64,000 nt of DNA from Postechiella marina (lineage in GTDB: Bacteria; Bacteroidota; Bacteroidia; Flavobacteriales; Flavobacteriaceae): contig NZ_BAABCA010000005.1 of the NCBI RefSeq assembly GCF_039538365.1, forward strand, positions 464,723 to 528,722, given 5' to 3'. The translations under genes were made by a program, and so were the position numbers. The notes under the pieces are model-generated. The model was not told the origin of the DNA. It did no database searches and saw nothing but the letters and a program-made list of their open reading frames with translations. The stretch's first letter is position 1. Each line of letters begins with the position of its first letter. Of this stretch, positions 26,331 to 35,687 are shown piece after piece.

Positions 26331-27295
26331 TATTTTAAAATTATAAATTCGATACGTTTCTGACTCAATTTAACATGCTTAACGCGCTTTGGAGATTTTT
26401 TTATCTGTGGTATTAAAAACGATTGGTTATCCTGTACCATACTATAATCGCACGATACTATAAAATCGTTACTTTTTACACTGTTAAACCTATCTAAACT
26501 GGTATAATAAGTAACATTAACCATTCTAGGAAAGTACTTTAAAGACAAACCCTCTGGCACATTTACTAAGGTTACAGGTATTTTTAAAGTGCCCTCTGTA
26601 AACTTTTTTACATTTGCAGACAGTAAAACAGATTGATTGGAAAATATTAAATTATTGTTATCTTGAGGCAAGATTAATTTTATTTTTTCTGATATGTTAG
26701 TTTTTACATCATTTAAAACAAACTCTTCGGTTTTAATATGCGTTATTTTTGACGCTAAAGCATGAGGCCCAATAACTTCTATAGAGTCTGGAGTTAATTT
26801 ATAATCATCATCCATATCAAATCCTTGGGTAAATTTGATACTAGAATTAAGCTCTACCGGAACTTTCTTAACTAAATTTACATCGTACTTAAACAATAAG
26901 GTATCTGGTTCTATATTTAATAATTTCACCTTGTCTCCAAATTGAGAACTCTCGTACAAATACGCTCTAGATTTACTCCAAATATATTGTCCTTTTTTAT
27001 TATCGACTTCCTTATTAAAATCTATGGTAATTTTCGGATTAGAAAAATAGTATTTAAGCCATTTAAAACCATGCGTTTTTAAGGTAATTTTTAAGGATGA
27101 ATTAGAGTCGTTTAATATAATATTTTCTGGAGGAACATTTATTTTATTAATGCCAAAAACCAAAGTATTAGTATACTCTTTTGATAATTTTGTAAAAATT
27201 AAAATAGTAAATGCAAATAGTAAAAACATTAAGAAAACATGAATCCTTCTGCTTTTAATCGATTTAGACAATTCTGATTTTAATTTCTTTATCAT
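26330..27295 (-). CDS. YbbR-domain membrane protein
   Basis: 321 residues. A single N-terminal membrane helix (about 18-37) is followed by beta-rich YbbR repeats exposed outside the cytoplasm (for example LKIPVTLVNVPEGLSLKYFP). In Firmicutes, YbbR proteins (CdaR) regulate the di-adenylate cyclase; in Bacteroidetes the partner is not established and no cyclase gene is adjacent. The gene overlaps the GT2 stop by four bases (ATGA) and coaE by one base, so translation is probably coupled. Confidence 0.8.
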   Translation of the reverse strand: MIKKLKSELSKSIKSRRIHVFLMFLLFAFTILIFTKLSKEYTNTLVFGINKINVPPENIILNDSNSSLKITLKTHGFKWLKYYFSNPKITIDFNKEVDNKKGQYIWSKSRAYLYESSQFGDKVKLLNIEPDTLLFKYDVNLVKKVPVELNSSIKFTQGFDMDDDYKLTPDSIEVIGPHALASKITHIKTEEFVLNDVKTNISEKIKLILPQDNNNLIFSNQSVLLSANVKKFTEGTLKIPVTLVNVPEGLSLKYFPRMVNVTYYTSLDRFNSVKSNDFIVSCDYSMVQDNQSFLIPQIKKSPKRVKHVKLSQKRIEFIILK

Positions 27296-28299
27296 TTTAG
27301 CTTAAAAAATAATTTAGGAAAATGTGTTTTAGGGTCTTTATTAAAAACCTGTATAGCTAACGTAGATTTTAAAAACCCGTAACCATAACCAAAAAACTGT
27401 ACACCTATGGCTATTATAGATAAACATGCTACTGTAATACTTTTTGTAGATACTAAAGCTAGTAAAAAGGCTGCTAAAAAGTAAAAAATATAGACTATTA
27501 AAAATAGTTTTATTTTTAATAAAAATAAAACTATAGCACATAAATAACCTAAACAAAACAAAGTAGGAAACCAATACGTTATCTTTTTTGTTTCTGGGTG
27601 CCATGCATTTAAAATAGGCCTAACCATACCAAATTTATTAACTTGCGTATAAAATTTAGACCACGAAATTCTGCGTTTATGGTACACATAAGCTTCTGGT
27701 ATTAATTTGGTTTTGTAACCTAAATTCCAAAGTCGGATAGATAAATCTGGATCTTCACCAGGGTGAATAGTACCAAACCCTTTAGAGTCTTCAAAAGCTT
27801 TTTTAGAAATCCCCATATTAAAGCTTCGTGGCTGAAAAGTATCTACACTTTTTTTATTTCCTCTAATGCCTCCTGTGGTTATTACAGAGGTCATCGAGAA
27901 ATTTATAGCTTTTTGCAAATCTGAAAACGACTCGTGTGCTGCATCTGGCCCACCATAACAATCCACATAATTGGTTTCTAAACTTTTAATGGTTTCACTT
28001 AAATAGTTACTAGGTAAAATACAATCTGAATCTAAAATAATAAAGTAATTCCCCTTAGCATTTTTCATTCCATAATTTCGAGAATCTCCAGGGCCTGTAT
28101 TTGCTTTAAAATAATATGAAATATTTAATTTATTTTTAAAAGACTCCACCACTTCTTTTGATGTAATAGTAGAGCCATCTTCCACGATTACAACCTCGTA
28201 ATCGACATTGGTTTTCATGTCTACTAAGCTTTGTAAAAGTTCTTGTGTTTCGTCTGGACGATTGTATACTGGTATAACAAATGAAAACTGTAATTGCAT
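27292..28299 (-). CDS. Family 2 glycosyltransferase, membrane-bound
   Basis: 335 residues. The GT-A fold starts with FVIPVYNRPDETQELLQSL. The nucleotide-sugar/metal motif is ILDSDCILP, and GEDPDLSIRL plus a basic RRISWSKF segment follow. Two or three hydrophobic helices at about 240-310 anchor it to the inner membrane. It transfers a sugar from an activated donor to an unknown acceptor, perhaps a lipid or surface polysaccharide. It is the first gene of the operon with ybbR and coaE. The ATG lies four bases after a TACATTTG element. Confidence 0.88.
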   Translation of the reverse strand: MQLQFSFVIPVYNRPDETQELLQSLVDMKTNVDYEVVIVEDGSTITSKEVVESFKNKLNISYYFKANTGPGDSRNYGMKNAKGNYFIILDSDCILPSNYLSETIKSLETNYVDCYGGPDAAHESFSDLQKAINFSMTSVITTGGIRGNKKSVDTFQPRSFNMGISKKAFEDSKGFGTIHPGEDPDLSIRLWNLGYKTKLIPEAYVYHKRRISWSKFYTQVNKFGMVRPILNAWHPETKKITYWFPTLFCLGYLCAIVLFLLKIKLFLIVYIFYFLAAFLLALVSTKSITVACLSIIAIGVQFFGYGYGFLKSTLAIQVFNKDPKTHFPKLFFKLK

Positions 28300-28303
28300 A
28301 TCA

Positions 28304-28311
28304 CAAATGTA
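28304..28311 (-). promoter_or_regulatory. Promoter -7 element of the GT2-ybbR-coaE operon
   Basis: The minus strand reads TACATTTG, a perfect match, followed by TGAT and the ATG. The expected start of transcription falls at or next to the ATG. Confidence 0.5.
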
Positions 28312-28417
28312 ATTAATCCTATTACAATAATTAGCAAACTTGCTGTGGCTTTTAAACCAATTTTTATTTTTAATCTATACTATAAAACAACTATAAAGAC
28401 TAAAATAATATAAAATG

Positions 28418-28447
28418 CAAAAGCCACTTTTTTACAAGTGGCTTTTG
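28418..28447 (-). terminator. Terminator after fabI
   Basis: CAAAAGCCACTT/AAGTGGCTTTTG is a perfect 12-bp stem with a six-base loop, 21 bases after the fabI stop. The minus-strand tail is T-rich. Confidence 0.75.
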
Positions 28448-28467
28448 TGTTATTATGTAATAAAATG

Positions 28468-29289
28468 TTATTCGTCTTCTCCTACAAAAGTACTCATTAC
28501 AGCATCACTAACCCCCATGTTACTAAAACCACCATCGTGAAATAGGTTTTGTAAAGTAACGCGCTTTGTTAAATCGCTAAATAAAGATACCGTATAGTTT
28601 GCACAGTCTAAAGCTGTTGCATTACCAAGAGGCGACATTTTTTCTGCGTAGGCTATAAAACCATCAAAGCCTTTTACTCCACTACCTGCGGTTGTAGGTG
28701 TTGGAGATTGAGAAATGGTATTAACACGTACGTTTTTATCGCGTCCAAAGAAATACCCAAAACTACGAGCAATACTCTCTAAATATGCTTTATTATCGGC
28801 CATATCGTTGTAGTCTGGAAATACACGTTGTGCAGCCATATAAGTTAAGGCAACAATACTTCCCCACTCGTTCATAGCATCTGCTTTATAAAGTGTTTGC
28901 ATAACTTTATGAAAAGACATTGCAGAAACATCTGTTCCTTTTTGTGTCCATGCATAATTTTGATCTGTATAATGCTTACCTTTTCTAACATTAATAGACA
29001 TTCCTATAGAATGTAAAACGAAATCGATTTTACCACCAAGAATTTCCATAGATTGCTCTACAAGCTTTTTTAAATCTTCTTCTGATGTAGCATCAGCAGG
29101 AATAATTTGAGATCCTGTTTTTTCTGCAAGCTCGTTAATTTGTCCCATTCTCATGGCAACAGGTGCATTTGTTAAAACAAATGTTCCGCCTTCTTCGTGA
29201 ACTCTTTCTGCTGTTTTCCAAGCTATTGAGTTTTCATCTAAGGCTCCAAAAATGATACCTTTTTTTCCTTTTAATAAATTATACGACAT
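28468..29289 (-). CDS. fabI: Enoyl-[acyl-carrier-protein] reductase (NADH)
   Basis: 273 residues of the short-chain dehydrogenase fold. It reduces trans-2-enoyl-ACP, the last step of each fatty acid elongation cycle, in the cytoplasm. The active-site pattern is intact: Tyr150, Tyr160 and Lys167 (Y-x6-K), as in classical FabI. The N-terminal nucleotide motif is GIIFGALDENSIAW. It appears monocistronic, with a promoter element at 29340 and a terminator at 28418. Confidence 0.95.
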   Translation of the reverse strand: MSYNLLKGKKGIIFGALDENSIAWKTAERVHEEGGTFVLTNAPVAMRMGQINELAEKTGSQIIPADATSEEDLKKLVEQSMEILGGKIDFVLHSIGMSINVRKGKHYTDQNYAWTQKGTDVSAMSFHKVMQTLYKADAMNEWGSIVALTYMAAQRVFPDYNDMADNKAYLESIARSFGYFFGRDKNVRVNTISQSPTPTTAGSGVKGFDGFIAYAEKMSPLGNATALDCANYTVSLFSDLTKRVTLQNLFHDGGFSNMGVSDAVMSTFVGEDE

Positions 29290-29339
29290 ATCTTATCTTT
29301 TATTATTTTAATATGGCTTATTCCTACCATTAAAGCTGG

Positions 29340-29347
29340 CAAAGTTA
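29340..29347 (-). promoter_or_regulatory. Promoter -7 element of fabI
   Basis: The minus strand reads TAACTTTG, a perfect consensus match, about 50 bases before the fabI ATG. Confidence 0.5.
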
Positions 29348-29358
29348 TGAAAACTTTT

Positions 29359-29605
29359 CTATTCTATTAGTAAATCGGTAGTAGTAATAATTACTCCTTT
29401 TATATTAACCCAATTCCCAGTTTTAAAAGTAATTACTCCTAATTTAGCATGATAATATTTTTCTCCTTCTTGTGCATTAGTTGGAGGAAAAACATAACGT
29501 GGAATGCATTCGCCATTAACCATAACACAATCTATATCCTTCAGACTCACCATTAATAAGCGACAAACACAACAAAAGATATATTAAAAAATGTTTTTTT
29601 AGCAT
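29359..29605 (-). pseudogene. Small secreted protein gene, apparently frameshifted
   Basis: The ATG at 29605 opens a frame reading MLKKHFLIYLLLCLSLINGE, a typical signal peptide, but it stops after 29 codons at 29516. The +1 frame continues from about 29577 to the stop at 29359 with protein-like sequence (CVMVNGECIPRYVFPP, KLGVITFKTGNWVNIKGV). A perfect promoter element TACATTTG (29614-29621) lies just upstream. The simplest reading is one gene of about 80 codons broken by a single-base change between 29575 and 29520. Alternatively the second frame is used alone from the ATG at 29553. No family recognised. Confidence 0.4.
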
Positions 29606-29613
29606 ACATAACA

Positions 29614-29621
29614 CAAATGTA
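29614..29621 (-). promoter_or_regulatory. Promoter -7 element before the small broken gene
   Basis: The minus strand reads TACATTTG followed by TGTT and an ATG at 29609; a second ATG at 29605 opens the signal-peptide frame. Intact promoter sequence supports a real or recently real gene. Confidence 0.45.
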
Positions 29622-29639
29622 AAAAGCACTAATATACAA

Positions 29640-31292
29640 CTAATTAAGCAACTCTTTTGCATGTGCAATAGCAGATGATGACATTTCTATACCGCCTAAC
29701 ATTTGTGCTATTTCTACCACACGATCGTCATGATTTAATTTAACCAAATTAGTAGTAGTAACCTCATCTACATCTTCTTTATAAACTTTATAGTGAGAAT
29801 GCCCTTTTGCTGCAATTTGTGGTAAATGTGTAATCGAAAATACCTGCATGGTTTTACTCATTTGCAACATGATATCTCCCATTTTATTCGATATTTCTCC
29901 AGACACTCCTGTATCTATCTCATCAAACATAATAGTTGGTAACTGGATATATTTAGATAAAATAGACTTAATAGCCAACATAATTCTAGATAGTTCTCCT
30001 CCAGATGCTGCTTTTTTTAATTCGTTAAACTGTCCGCCTTTATTGGCCGAAAACAAAAATGACAATTCATCTTTTCCGTTTAGTAAAAAGTTTTTACCAT
30101 AAGATGCCTTTATTTTAAACTGAGCATTAGGCATACCTAAACTAGATAACAAAACATTTAATTGTTTAGATAACTCTGGAATTGCTGTTTCTCGCTTATC
30201 GTGTATTGTTTTAGATATAGTATTAAGAATTTTAACCTTCGCAGCAATTTCATGCTTTTTATCTTTAATAGACTCGTCAAGGTTTTCTGTAACAGAAACT
30301 TTTTCTTCTAACTTGTTTTTAATATCTATAAGCTCTTCTACATTGGCAGCCACGTGCTTTTGCTTTAAAGTATGAAGTATTTGCAACTTGGCATTTACAA
30401 CCTCCAAACGGTTAGGGTCTGCCTCTAAATCGCCTTGTAACACATCTATTTCGCTAAAAACATCATCTAACTCTATAAAACTACTGTTTACTCTATTATA
30501 TAGATCTAAATATTTAGCTGATACACTCGATAATTTTTGAAGGCACATTTTTAAATTATTAGTCGTAGCTAAAACCCCTATTTGCTCGTCATTTAATAGT
30601 TGATACGCCTCAGAAAGCCCATCTTTAATACCTTCAATATTATTTAAGGTTTCGTATTCTTCTTCTAAACTTTCTTGTTCTCCTGCTTTTAAATTAGCAT
30701 CAACCAATTCTTTTAATAAAAATGAATTGTAATCGTATTCTTTAACAGCTTCAGCTTTTAAACTAATTAAACCTTGAAGTTCTTTATTTAAAGCTTTATA
30801 AGTTTTAAACTCTATTTTATAAGCTTCTAAATCTTTTTGATTTTTAGCTAAAGCATCAATAACCAGAAACTGAAAATCGTTACTCGTAATTTCTAAAGTT
30901 TGATGTTGAGAATGAATATCGATTAATTTAGCGCCTAAAATTTGTAAACTAGATAGTTTTACTGGCGAATCGTTTATAAAAGCTCTCGATTTACCTGAAG
31001 GAAGAATTTCTCGTCTTATTATAGTTTGCTCTTCGTAATCTAAATCTTCCGATTTAAACAAGCCTTTTAATTTATAATTAGATACATTAAAAACAGCTTC
31101 TATAATACATTTTGTCGATGTATCTTTTAAGCTACTTAAATCTGCGCGTTTACCTAAAATTAGAGATAAACCACCTAAAAGAATAGATTTTCCAGCTCCT
31201 GTTTCTCCTGTAATTATAGAAAATCCGTTATTAAAATCTACTTGTAAAGTATCTATTAACGCGTAGTTTTTTATGGTTAGTGAGGTTAACAT
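29640..31292 (-). CDS. recN: DNA repair protein RecN
   Basis: 550 residues, full length. An SMC-like ATPase that helps repair double-strand breaks. The Walker A motif GETGAGKS is at about residues 30-37. A long coiled-coil middle (about 150-370) carries the hinge. The C-terminal half has the signature SGGELSR and Walker B IMFDEIDTGVSG. It is the last gene of the bamD-rpoZ-coaBC-porD-recN run, a gene order common in Flavobacteria. Confidence 0.95.
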   Translation of the reverse strand: MLTSLTIKNYALIDTLQVDFNNGFSIITGETGAGKSILLGGLSLILGKRADLSSLKDTSTKCIIEAVFNVSNYKLKGLFKSEDLDYEEQTIIRREILPSGKSRAFINDSPVKLSSLQILGAKLIDIHSQHQTLEITSNDFQFLVIDALAKNQKDLEAYKIEFKTYKALNKELQGLISLKAEAVKEYDYNSFLLKELVDANLKAGEQESLEEEYETLNNIEGIKDGLSEAYQLLNDEQIGVLATTNNLKMCLQKLSSVSAKYLDLYNRVNSSFIELDDVFSEIDVLQGDLEADPNRLEVVNAKLQILHTLKQKHVAANVEELIDIKNKLEEKVSVTENLDESIKDKKHEIAAKVKILNTISKTIHDKRETAIPELSKQLNVLLSSLGMPNAQFKIKASYGKNFLLNGKDELSFLFSANKGGQFNELKKAASGGELSRIMLAIKSILSKYIQLPTIMFDEIDTGVSGEISNKMGDIMLQMSKTMQVFSITHLPQIAAKGHSHYKVYKEDVDEVTTTNLVKLNHDDRVVEIAQMLGGIEMSSSAIAHAKELLN

Positions 31293-31373
31293 GTGTAAGT
31301 TTTAAGTGTTAAAAATTTAATTAACGATTTTGCAACTTAAGCATCTATTATGTAAAACTTAGTATGTTTTACT

Positions 31374-32267
31374 TTAGAATTTAATATTTCTCCATTTTGC
31401 AGAATGCATAGGCGCAACTTTCTGCAACGTTTCTTTTACGCTAGCAATATTTACATTGGGTCCGCCAGAGAATAATTGTTCTATCTCATCGGCTTTAGCA
31501 TCAAAAAAAGTTCTTAATAAAAAAGAGTTTGGCCTTCTACTATTCATAGCCTGAAACAATTTTAAAGTAGAAGCTATATTACTTTTTCCTTCTTTAACAT
31601 TATTAGACATTACATCTAAGCCTTCTCTATGATAACTATAAACAACACTTCTAAATTCTTTAAAGGTTGGCGACAAAATGTTATCTACAAGAGTAAATCT
31701 GCTTTGTAAACCGTCTTCTAGTTTCCAACCTCTAAAGTTACCTTGTTGCGAGTAATTTGTAATGGCTTGTGCTTGTTTATAATACTCTAAACCTCCTTCT
31801 TTAGAAAAAGAATCGGCATCTAAACCTAAGATCATATAAACATGAAAAGCTAGAACAGATATTAAATTAGACTCGTATTGATCTTTATTAAAAACCAAAT
31901 TTTGAAACTCTAAATAATTAAAAGAGAAATCTTTGTCGTTAAAATTATAAATAGGTGTACTATACGACGAACCAAAAACAGGACGCGAAGATTGTATTTG
32001 AATTGTACCTTGAAACGATTCGCCACTGTAATTAACAATGGTAATGGTCATATTGCAATCTATTTCTTCTTGTGGCGAAAACGTTTTGTTTGTCCATTTT
32101 GTATTATTAACAAACTCTGTTAATTGTTTTTCTAAAGTTTTAAATATTTGCTGGTTTTCGCTTCCTGTTTGACGGGCATTTACAACCACGCTACAATTTA
32201 GCTCTTGTGTAAAACCACAAAAACTACTAAAGCATAATATGAAAATTATTAAGTAGTTACGCATCAA
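31374..32267 (-). CDS. porD: Type IX secretion-associated protein PorD (DUF4835)
   Basis: 297 residues with a signal peptide (FCGFTQ at 18-23). The mature protein begins ELNCSVVVNARQTGSENQQIF, characteristic of the DUF4835/PorD family found in Bacteroidetes with the type IX secretion system. The biochemical role is not well defined. It overlaps the end of coaBC by 11 bp. Its presence suggests that the organism has a type IX secretion system; the core genes are not in this window. Confidence 0.88.
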   Translation of the reverse strand: MMRNYLIIFILCFSSFCGFTQELNCSVVVNARQTGSENQQIFKTLEKQLTEFVNNTKWTNKTFSPQEEIDCNMTITIVNYSGESFQGTIQIQSSRPVFGSSYSTPIYNFNDKDFSFNYLEFQNLVFNKDQYESNLISVLAFHVYMILGLDADSFSKEGGLEYYKQAQAITNYSQQGNFRGWKLEDGLQSRFTLVDNILSPTFKEFRSVVYSYHREGLDVMSNNVKEGKSNIASTLKLFQAMNSRRPNSFLLRTFFDAKADEIEQLFSGGPNVNIASVKETLQKVAPMHSAKWRNIKF

Positions 32268-33468
32268 TTTTCTTTACAATTTCGTTTAATAAATCTAAAG
32301 CCACTTCGGTTTTAGATTTTAGCTCAAACTCGGTTATATTATCTTTATTATCAATAAAAGTAACTTTATTAGTATCTGTTTTAAAACCTGCTCCTTTATC
32401 GTTTAACGAATTTAAAACAATTAAATTTAAATTCTTTCTTTTTAATTTTCCTTTTGCATTTTCTAATTCGTTATTAGTTTCTAATGCAAAACCAACTAAA
32501 AACTGATGCTTTTTAGCAGCTCCTAAAGATGCTAAAATATCTTTTGTTTTAGTTAACTCTAAAGTTAACGTTTTATCTTTCTTTTTTATTTTCTGAGAAG
32601 CAACTTCTTTAGGCGTAAAATCTGCCACTGCTGCAGATAGTATTGCAACATCTGTCGTATTATAATACTCGTGCACAGCATCGTACATATTTTGCGCGCT
32701 AACTACAGGAATAACTTTTATTAAACTATGATTTACTTTTTGATGTGTTGGTCCAGAAACTAAAACAACGTTGGCACCTAAATTGGCTGCTGCTTTGGCT
32801 ATTTCAAAACCCATTTTACCGCTGGAATGATTACCAATAAAACGAACAGGATCTATAGCCTCGTAAGTTGGCCCTGCAGTAATTAAAACTTTTTTACCGC
32901 GTAGCGGAAGCTTATTTAAAATATCTTTTTCTATAAAAGATACAATATCCTTAGGTTCTGCCATTCTGCCCTCGCCTACCAAACCACTTGCTAACTCACC
33001 ACTAGCAGCAGGAATCATAACGTTTCCAAAGGCTTTTAATTTTTCGAAAGAGTTTATGGTTGATGCGTGCTTGTACATATCTAAATCCATCGCTGGTGCA
33101 AAATACACAGGACATTTAGCAGATAAATATGTTGCTAATAATATATTGTCGCAAACACCATTTGCCATTTTAGACATGGTATTGGCAGTTGCAGGAGCAA
33201 TAACAAAATAGTCTGCCCAAAGGCCTAAATCGACATGGTTATTCCAAATGGCATTATCATCATCTTCATTTGTAAAAGATGAATGCACTGCATTTTTTGA
33301 TAGTGTAGATAAGGTTAAAGGCGTAATAAAGTCTTTTGCAGATGGCGTCATTACTACTTTTACATGTGCGCCTGCTTTAATAAATAGCCTAACCAATGAA
33401 GCTGTTTTATAAGCGGCAATACCACCCGTAATACCTAACAGTATGTTTTTGCCGCTTATTATGCTCAT
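32257..33468 (-). CDS. coaBC: Bifunctional phosphopantothenoylcysteine decarboxylase/phosphopantothenate-cysteine ligase
   Basis: 403 residues. The N-terminal CoaC flavoprotein half (about 1-185) begins KNILLGITGGIAAYKTASL. It holds the catalytic His in NNHVDLGLWAD, APATANTMSKMANGVCDN and the substrate motif PASGELASG. The C-terminal CoaB half starts KKVLITAGPTYEAIDPVR and includes LSAAVADFTP with the family's Lys-rich IKKKDK. Together they make 4'-phosphopantetheine for CoA. Another CoA gene, coaE, lies 6 kb away in a different operon. Confidence 0.95.
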   Translation of the reverse strand: MSIISGKNILLGITGGIAAYKTASLVRLFIKAGAHVKVVMTPSAKDFITPLTLSTLSKNAVHSSFTNEDDDNAIWNNHVDLGLWADYFVIAPATANTMSKMANGVCDNILLATYLSAKCPVYFAPAMDLDMYKHASTINSFEKLKAFGNVMIPAASGELASGLVGEGRMAEPKDIVSFIEKDILNKLPLRGKKVLITAGPTYEAIDPVRFIGNHSSGKMGFEIAKAAANLGANVVLVSGPTHQKVNHSLIKVIPVVSAQNMYDAVHEYYNTTDVAILSAAVADFTPKEVASQKIKKKDKTLTLELTKTKDILASLGAAKKHQFLVGFALETNNELENAKGKLKRKNLNLIVLNSLNDKGAGFKTDTNKVTFIDNKDNITEFELKSKTEVALDLLNEIVKKIDA

Positions 33469-33474
33469 ATATAA

Positions 33475-33804
33475 TTATTCCTGAGTACCAGCCTCAGTAT
33501 TTCTAAAATAAACTTTATCTGTTAACCATTCTTGTACTGCTAATGCGTGAGGTTTAGGCAACTTTTCGTAAAATTTAGAAACCTCGATTTGCTCTTTGTT
33601 TTCAAAAATTTCTTCAAGACTATCGTTGTAAGTAGCAAACTCTTCTAACTTATCAATTAATTCTTTTTTAATTTCTGTGTTTATTTGATCTGCACGTCTT
33701 GCTATAATAGAAATAGACTCGTAGATGTTTTCTGTTGGCTCATCTATTTGGTTTCTATCGTAAGTAATCGTGTTAACCGGAGCATTGGTTTTTTTTAAAT
33801 CCAT
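33475..33804 (-). CDS. rpoZ: RNA polymerase omega subunit (Bacteroidetes type)
   Basis: 109 residues. The central segment YESISIIARRADQINTEIK is the conserved Rpb6/omega core, contacting beta-prime. Bacteroidetes omega proteins are longer and more acidic at the C-terminus than those of E. coli, as seen here. Located 6 bp before coaBC and 11 bp after bamD, as in other Flavobacteria. Confidence 0.85.
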   Translation of the reverse strand: MDLKKTNAPVNTITYDRNQIDEPTENIYESISIIARRADQINTEIKKELIDKLEEFATYNDSLEEIFENKEQIEVSKFYEKLPKPHALAVQEWLTDKVYFRNTEAGTQE

Positions 33805-33815
33805 GATAATTTATA

Positions 33816-34631
33816 TTAACTTTTGGTACTGTAAACTTTTAATTCTTCGTCTAACTCTGAAGCCATTTTATCGGCATCTTCAACATATTTAGAAGTAGCA
33901 TAGCTTTTTCTAAATGCATCATAATATTCTTTTGCTTGTTCTAAACGCGCTTTCTTTTTATATTCTACACTATTCATCGCTTGCTGATAAGCTGCATCAA
34001 ACTTATAAAAAAAGGCATCTTCTCTTAAAGAAGAACCTGGAAATTCGAATATAAAATTATCAAACGATTTTATAGCTGCATTAAAATCTTTACTATACTG
34101 TGGCGCTATATCTCTATATTGCTTAGCTATAGCAAATGCCTTTTGCTGTAATTTAAAATCTAACTCGTTAACTATTTTGTTTGCTTCAGAAACATATTCA
34201 GAATTTGGGTATATGTTAATAAATTCTTGCATTTTCTCTATAGCATCTCTAGTTTCTTTTTGGTCTTTAGTATAAACAGGAGATAACATATAGTAACTCT
34301 TAGCACTTAAAAAAGCTGCTTCTTCTTTCTTTTCACTTTTTGGGTAACTAGAAACAAAGCGTTCAAATTGATAACCTGCTACATAATAGTCTTTCATTTT
34401 AAAAAAAGAACTAGAATATAGATACATTAACTTTTCGGCTTGTGGTTTGCCTTTATAGTTTGGTACTATTTGCGCAAAAAGCTTATTGGCTTTATCGTAC
34501 TTACCTGCTTGATACAGTGAATCTCCAGCTTTAAATTTATCTGCAATACTTTCAGATTTTAGTAGCTTTTGGTAATCGCTACAAGAACTAAAAACTGCAG
34601 CTAGTATTAATATGTAAAAAAGGTTTTTCAT
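33816..34631 (-). CDS. bamD: Outer membrane protein assembly lipoprotein BamD
   Basis: About 271 residues. A lipoprotein signal (YILILAAVFSSC) is followed by tetratricopeptide repeats, for example FKAGDSLYQAGKYDKANKLF and AAFLSAKSYYMLSP, making the BamD scaffold that works with BamA in beta-barrel insertion. A longer frame begins at a TTG at 34640, but the ATG at 34631 gives a normal signal peptide and sits about 18 bases after a TAATTTTG promoter element, so 34631 is preferred. First gene of the run ending in recN. Confidence 0.9.
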   Translation of the reverse strand: MKNLFYILILAAVFSSCSDYQKLLKSESIADKFKAGDSLYQAGKYDKANKLFAQIVPNYKGKPQAEKLMYLYSSSFFKMKDYYVAGYQFERFVSSYPKSEKKEEAAFLSAKSYYMLSPVYTKDQKETRDAIEKMQEFINIYPNSEYVSEANKIVNELDFKLQQKAFAIAKQYRDIAPQYSKDFNAAIKSFDNFIFEFPGSSLREDAFFYKFDAAYQQAMNSVEYKKKARLEQAKEYYDAFRKSYATSKYVEDADKMASELDEELKVYSTKS

Positions 34632-34648
34632 AAATTTCAAACAGAATG

Positions 34649-34656
34649 CAAAATTA
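34649..34656 (-). promoter_or_regulatory. Promoter -7 element of the bamD operon
   Basis: The minus strand reads TAATTTTG, a perfect consensus match, 17 bases before the preferred bamD ATG. Confidence 0.5.
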
Positions 34657-34758
34657 GGTTAATAATATGGATATTAAAAATATTTTTTAGGTGCTAAAAT
34701 AAATGTTGAAACATAGTATTAATAAGGTTTAAGTAATATTTAACTTTTTAGTAATTAA

Positions 34759-34772
34759 AAGGTTTAAACCTT
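34759..34772. repeat. 14-bp palindrome in the dapA-bamD spacer
   Basis: AAGGTTTAAACCTT is a perfect palindrome. Related AGGTTTA copies lie at about 34725 and 34784. It may be a weak dapA terminator on the minus strand (followed by TTTT) or a binding site before bamD. Confidence 0.35.
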
Positions 34773-34808
34773 AGATTTTTATTAGGTTTATCTAAATCTT
34801 TTTTAAAT

Positions 34809-35687
34809 CTAAAAGTTTTTAACAAAACTATTTATTTTTTCTTTTAATTCTGCCGATGCTGGTACAACTGGTAATCTTACCGTATCTGTACAAAGGTTTA
34901 AGGCTTGAAAAACTGCTTTAATACCTGCTGGGTTATTTTCTTCAAAAATATAATCGATAACATCCATCATTTTGTAATGAATATTAAAAGCTTCTTTGGC
35001 TTCGCCTTTTATACCTAAACGAATCATATTAGAAAAAGCATCTGGAAAAGCTTGCCCAATTACAGATATAACACCAGATCCGCCAGCTAAAGCAACTGGT
35101 AAAGCTAAATCGTCATCGCCAGAAATAATTAAAAAATCGTTTGGTTTATTTTTAATTAGTTGTAAATATTGAGACATGCTGTTACCTGCTTCTTTTACAG
35201 CTACTATATTTTTAAAATCGTTAGCTAACCTTAAAGTAGTGTTAACTTCCATGTTTTTTGCAGTACGTCCTGGTACATTGTAAAGTATTATGTCTACAGG
35301 GCTAGCTTGAGATATTGCTTTAAAATGCTGATACATGCCCTCTTGTGTTGGCTTACTATAATAGGGAGAAACAGATAAAATAGCGTCTATATTAGATAAA
35401 TCTGTCGATTTAATTTCTTCTATAACTAGTGCTGTATTGTTTCCTCCTATTCCTAACACTAAAGGTACGCGACCATTATTTGCTTTTACAATAGTTGCAA
35501 CTACAGCTTTCTTTTCTTCTTTTGTAATAGTTACACTTTCTCCTGTTGTACCACAAATTACAAGGTATTCTACACCATGGTCTATATTGTAATTTACAAT
35601 GTTGGTTAAAGCATCATAATCTACACTTAAATCTTGGTTAAATGGTGTAACTAAAGCAACTCCAGTTCCTAGAAACTTACTGTTCAT
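34809..35687 (-). CDS. dapA: 4-hydroxy-tetrahydrodipicolinate synthase
   Basis: 292 residues, TIM barrel. It condenses pyruvate with aspartate semialdehyde on the way to diaminopimelate and lysine. The Schiff-base lysine is Lys165 (VAVKEAGN), the catalytic Tyr is Tyr136 (LYNVPGRT), and the Thr pair is in CGTTGES (47-48). The start overlaps the preceding DUF6913 gene by 11 bp. dapF lies 17 kb away in a separate operon. Confidence 0.95.
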   Translation of the reverse strand: MNSKFLGTGVALVTPFNQDLSVDYDALTNIVNYNIDHGVEYLVICGTTGESVTITKEEKKAVVATIVKANNGRVPLVLGIGGNNTALVIEEIKSTDLSNIDAILSVSPYYSKPTQEGMYQHFKAISQASPVDIILYNVPGRTAKNMEVNTTLRLANDFKNIVAVKEAGNSMSQYLQLIKNKPNDFLIISGDDDLALPVALAGGSGVISVIGQAFPDAFSNMIRLGIKGEAKEAFNIHYKMMDVIDYIFEENNPAGIKAVFQALNLCTDTVRLPVVPASAELKEKINSFVKNF

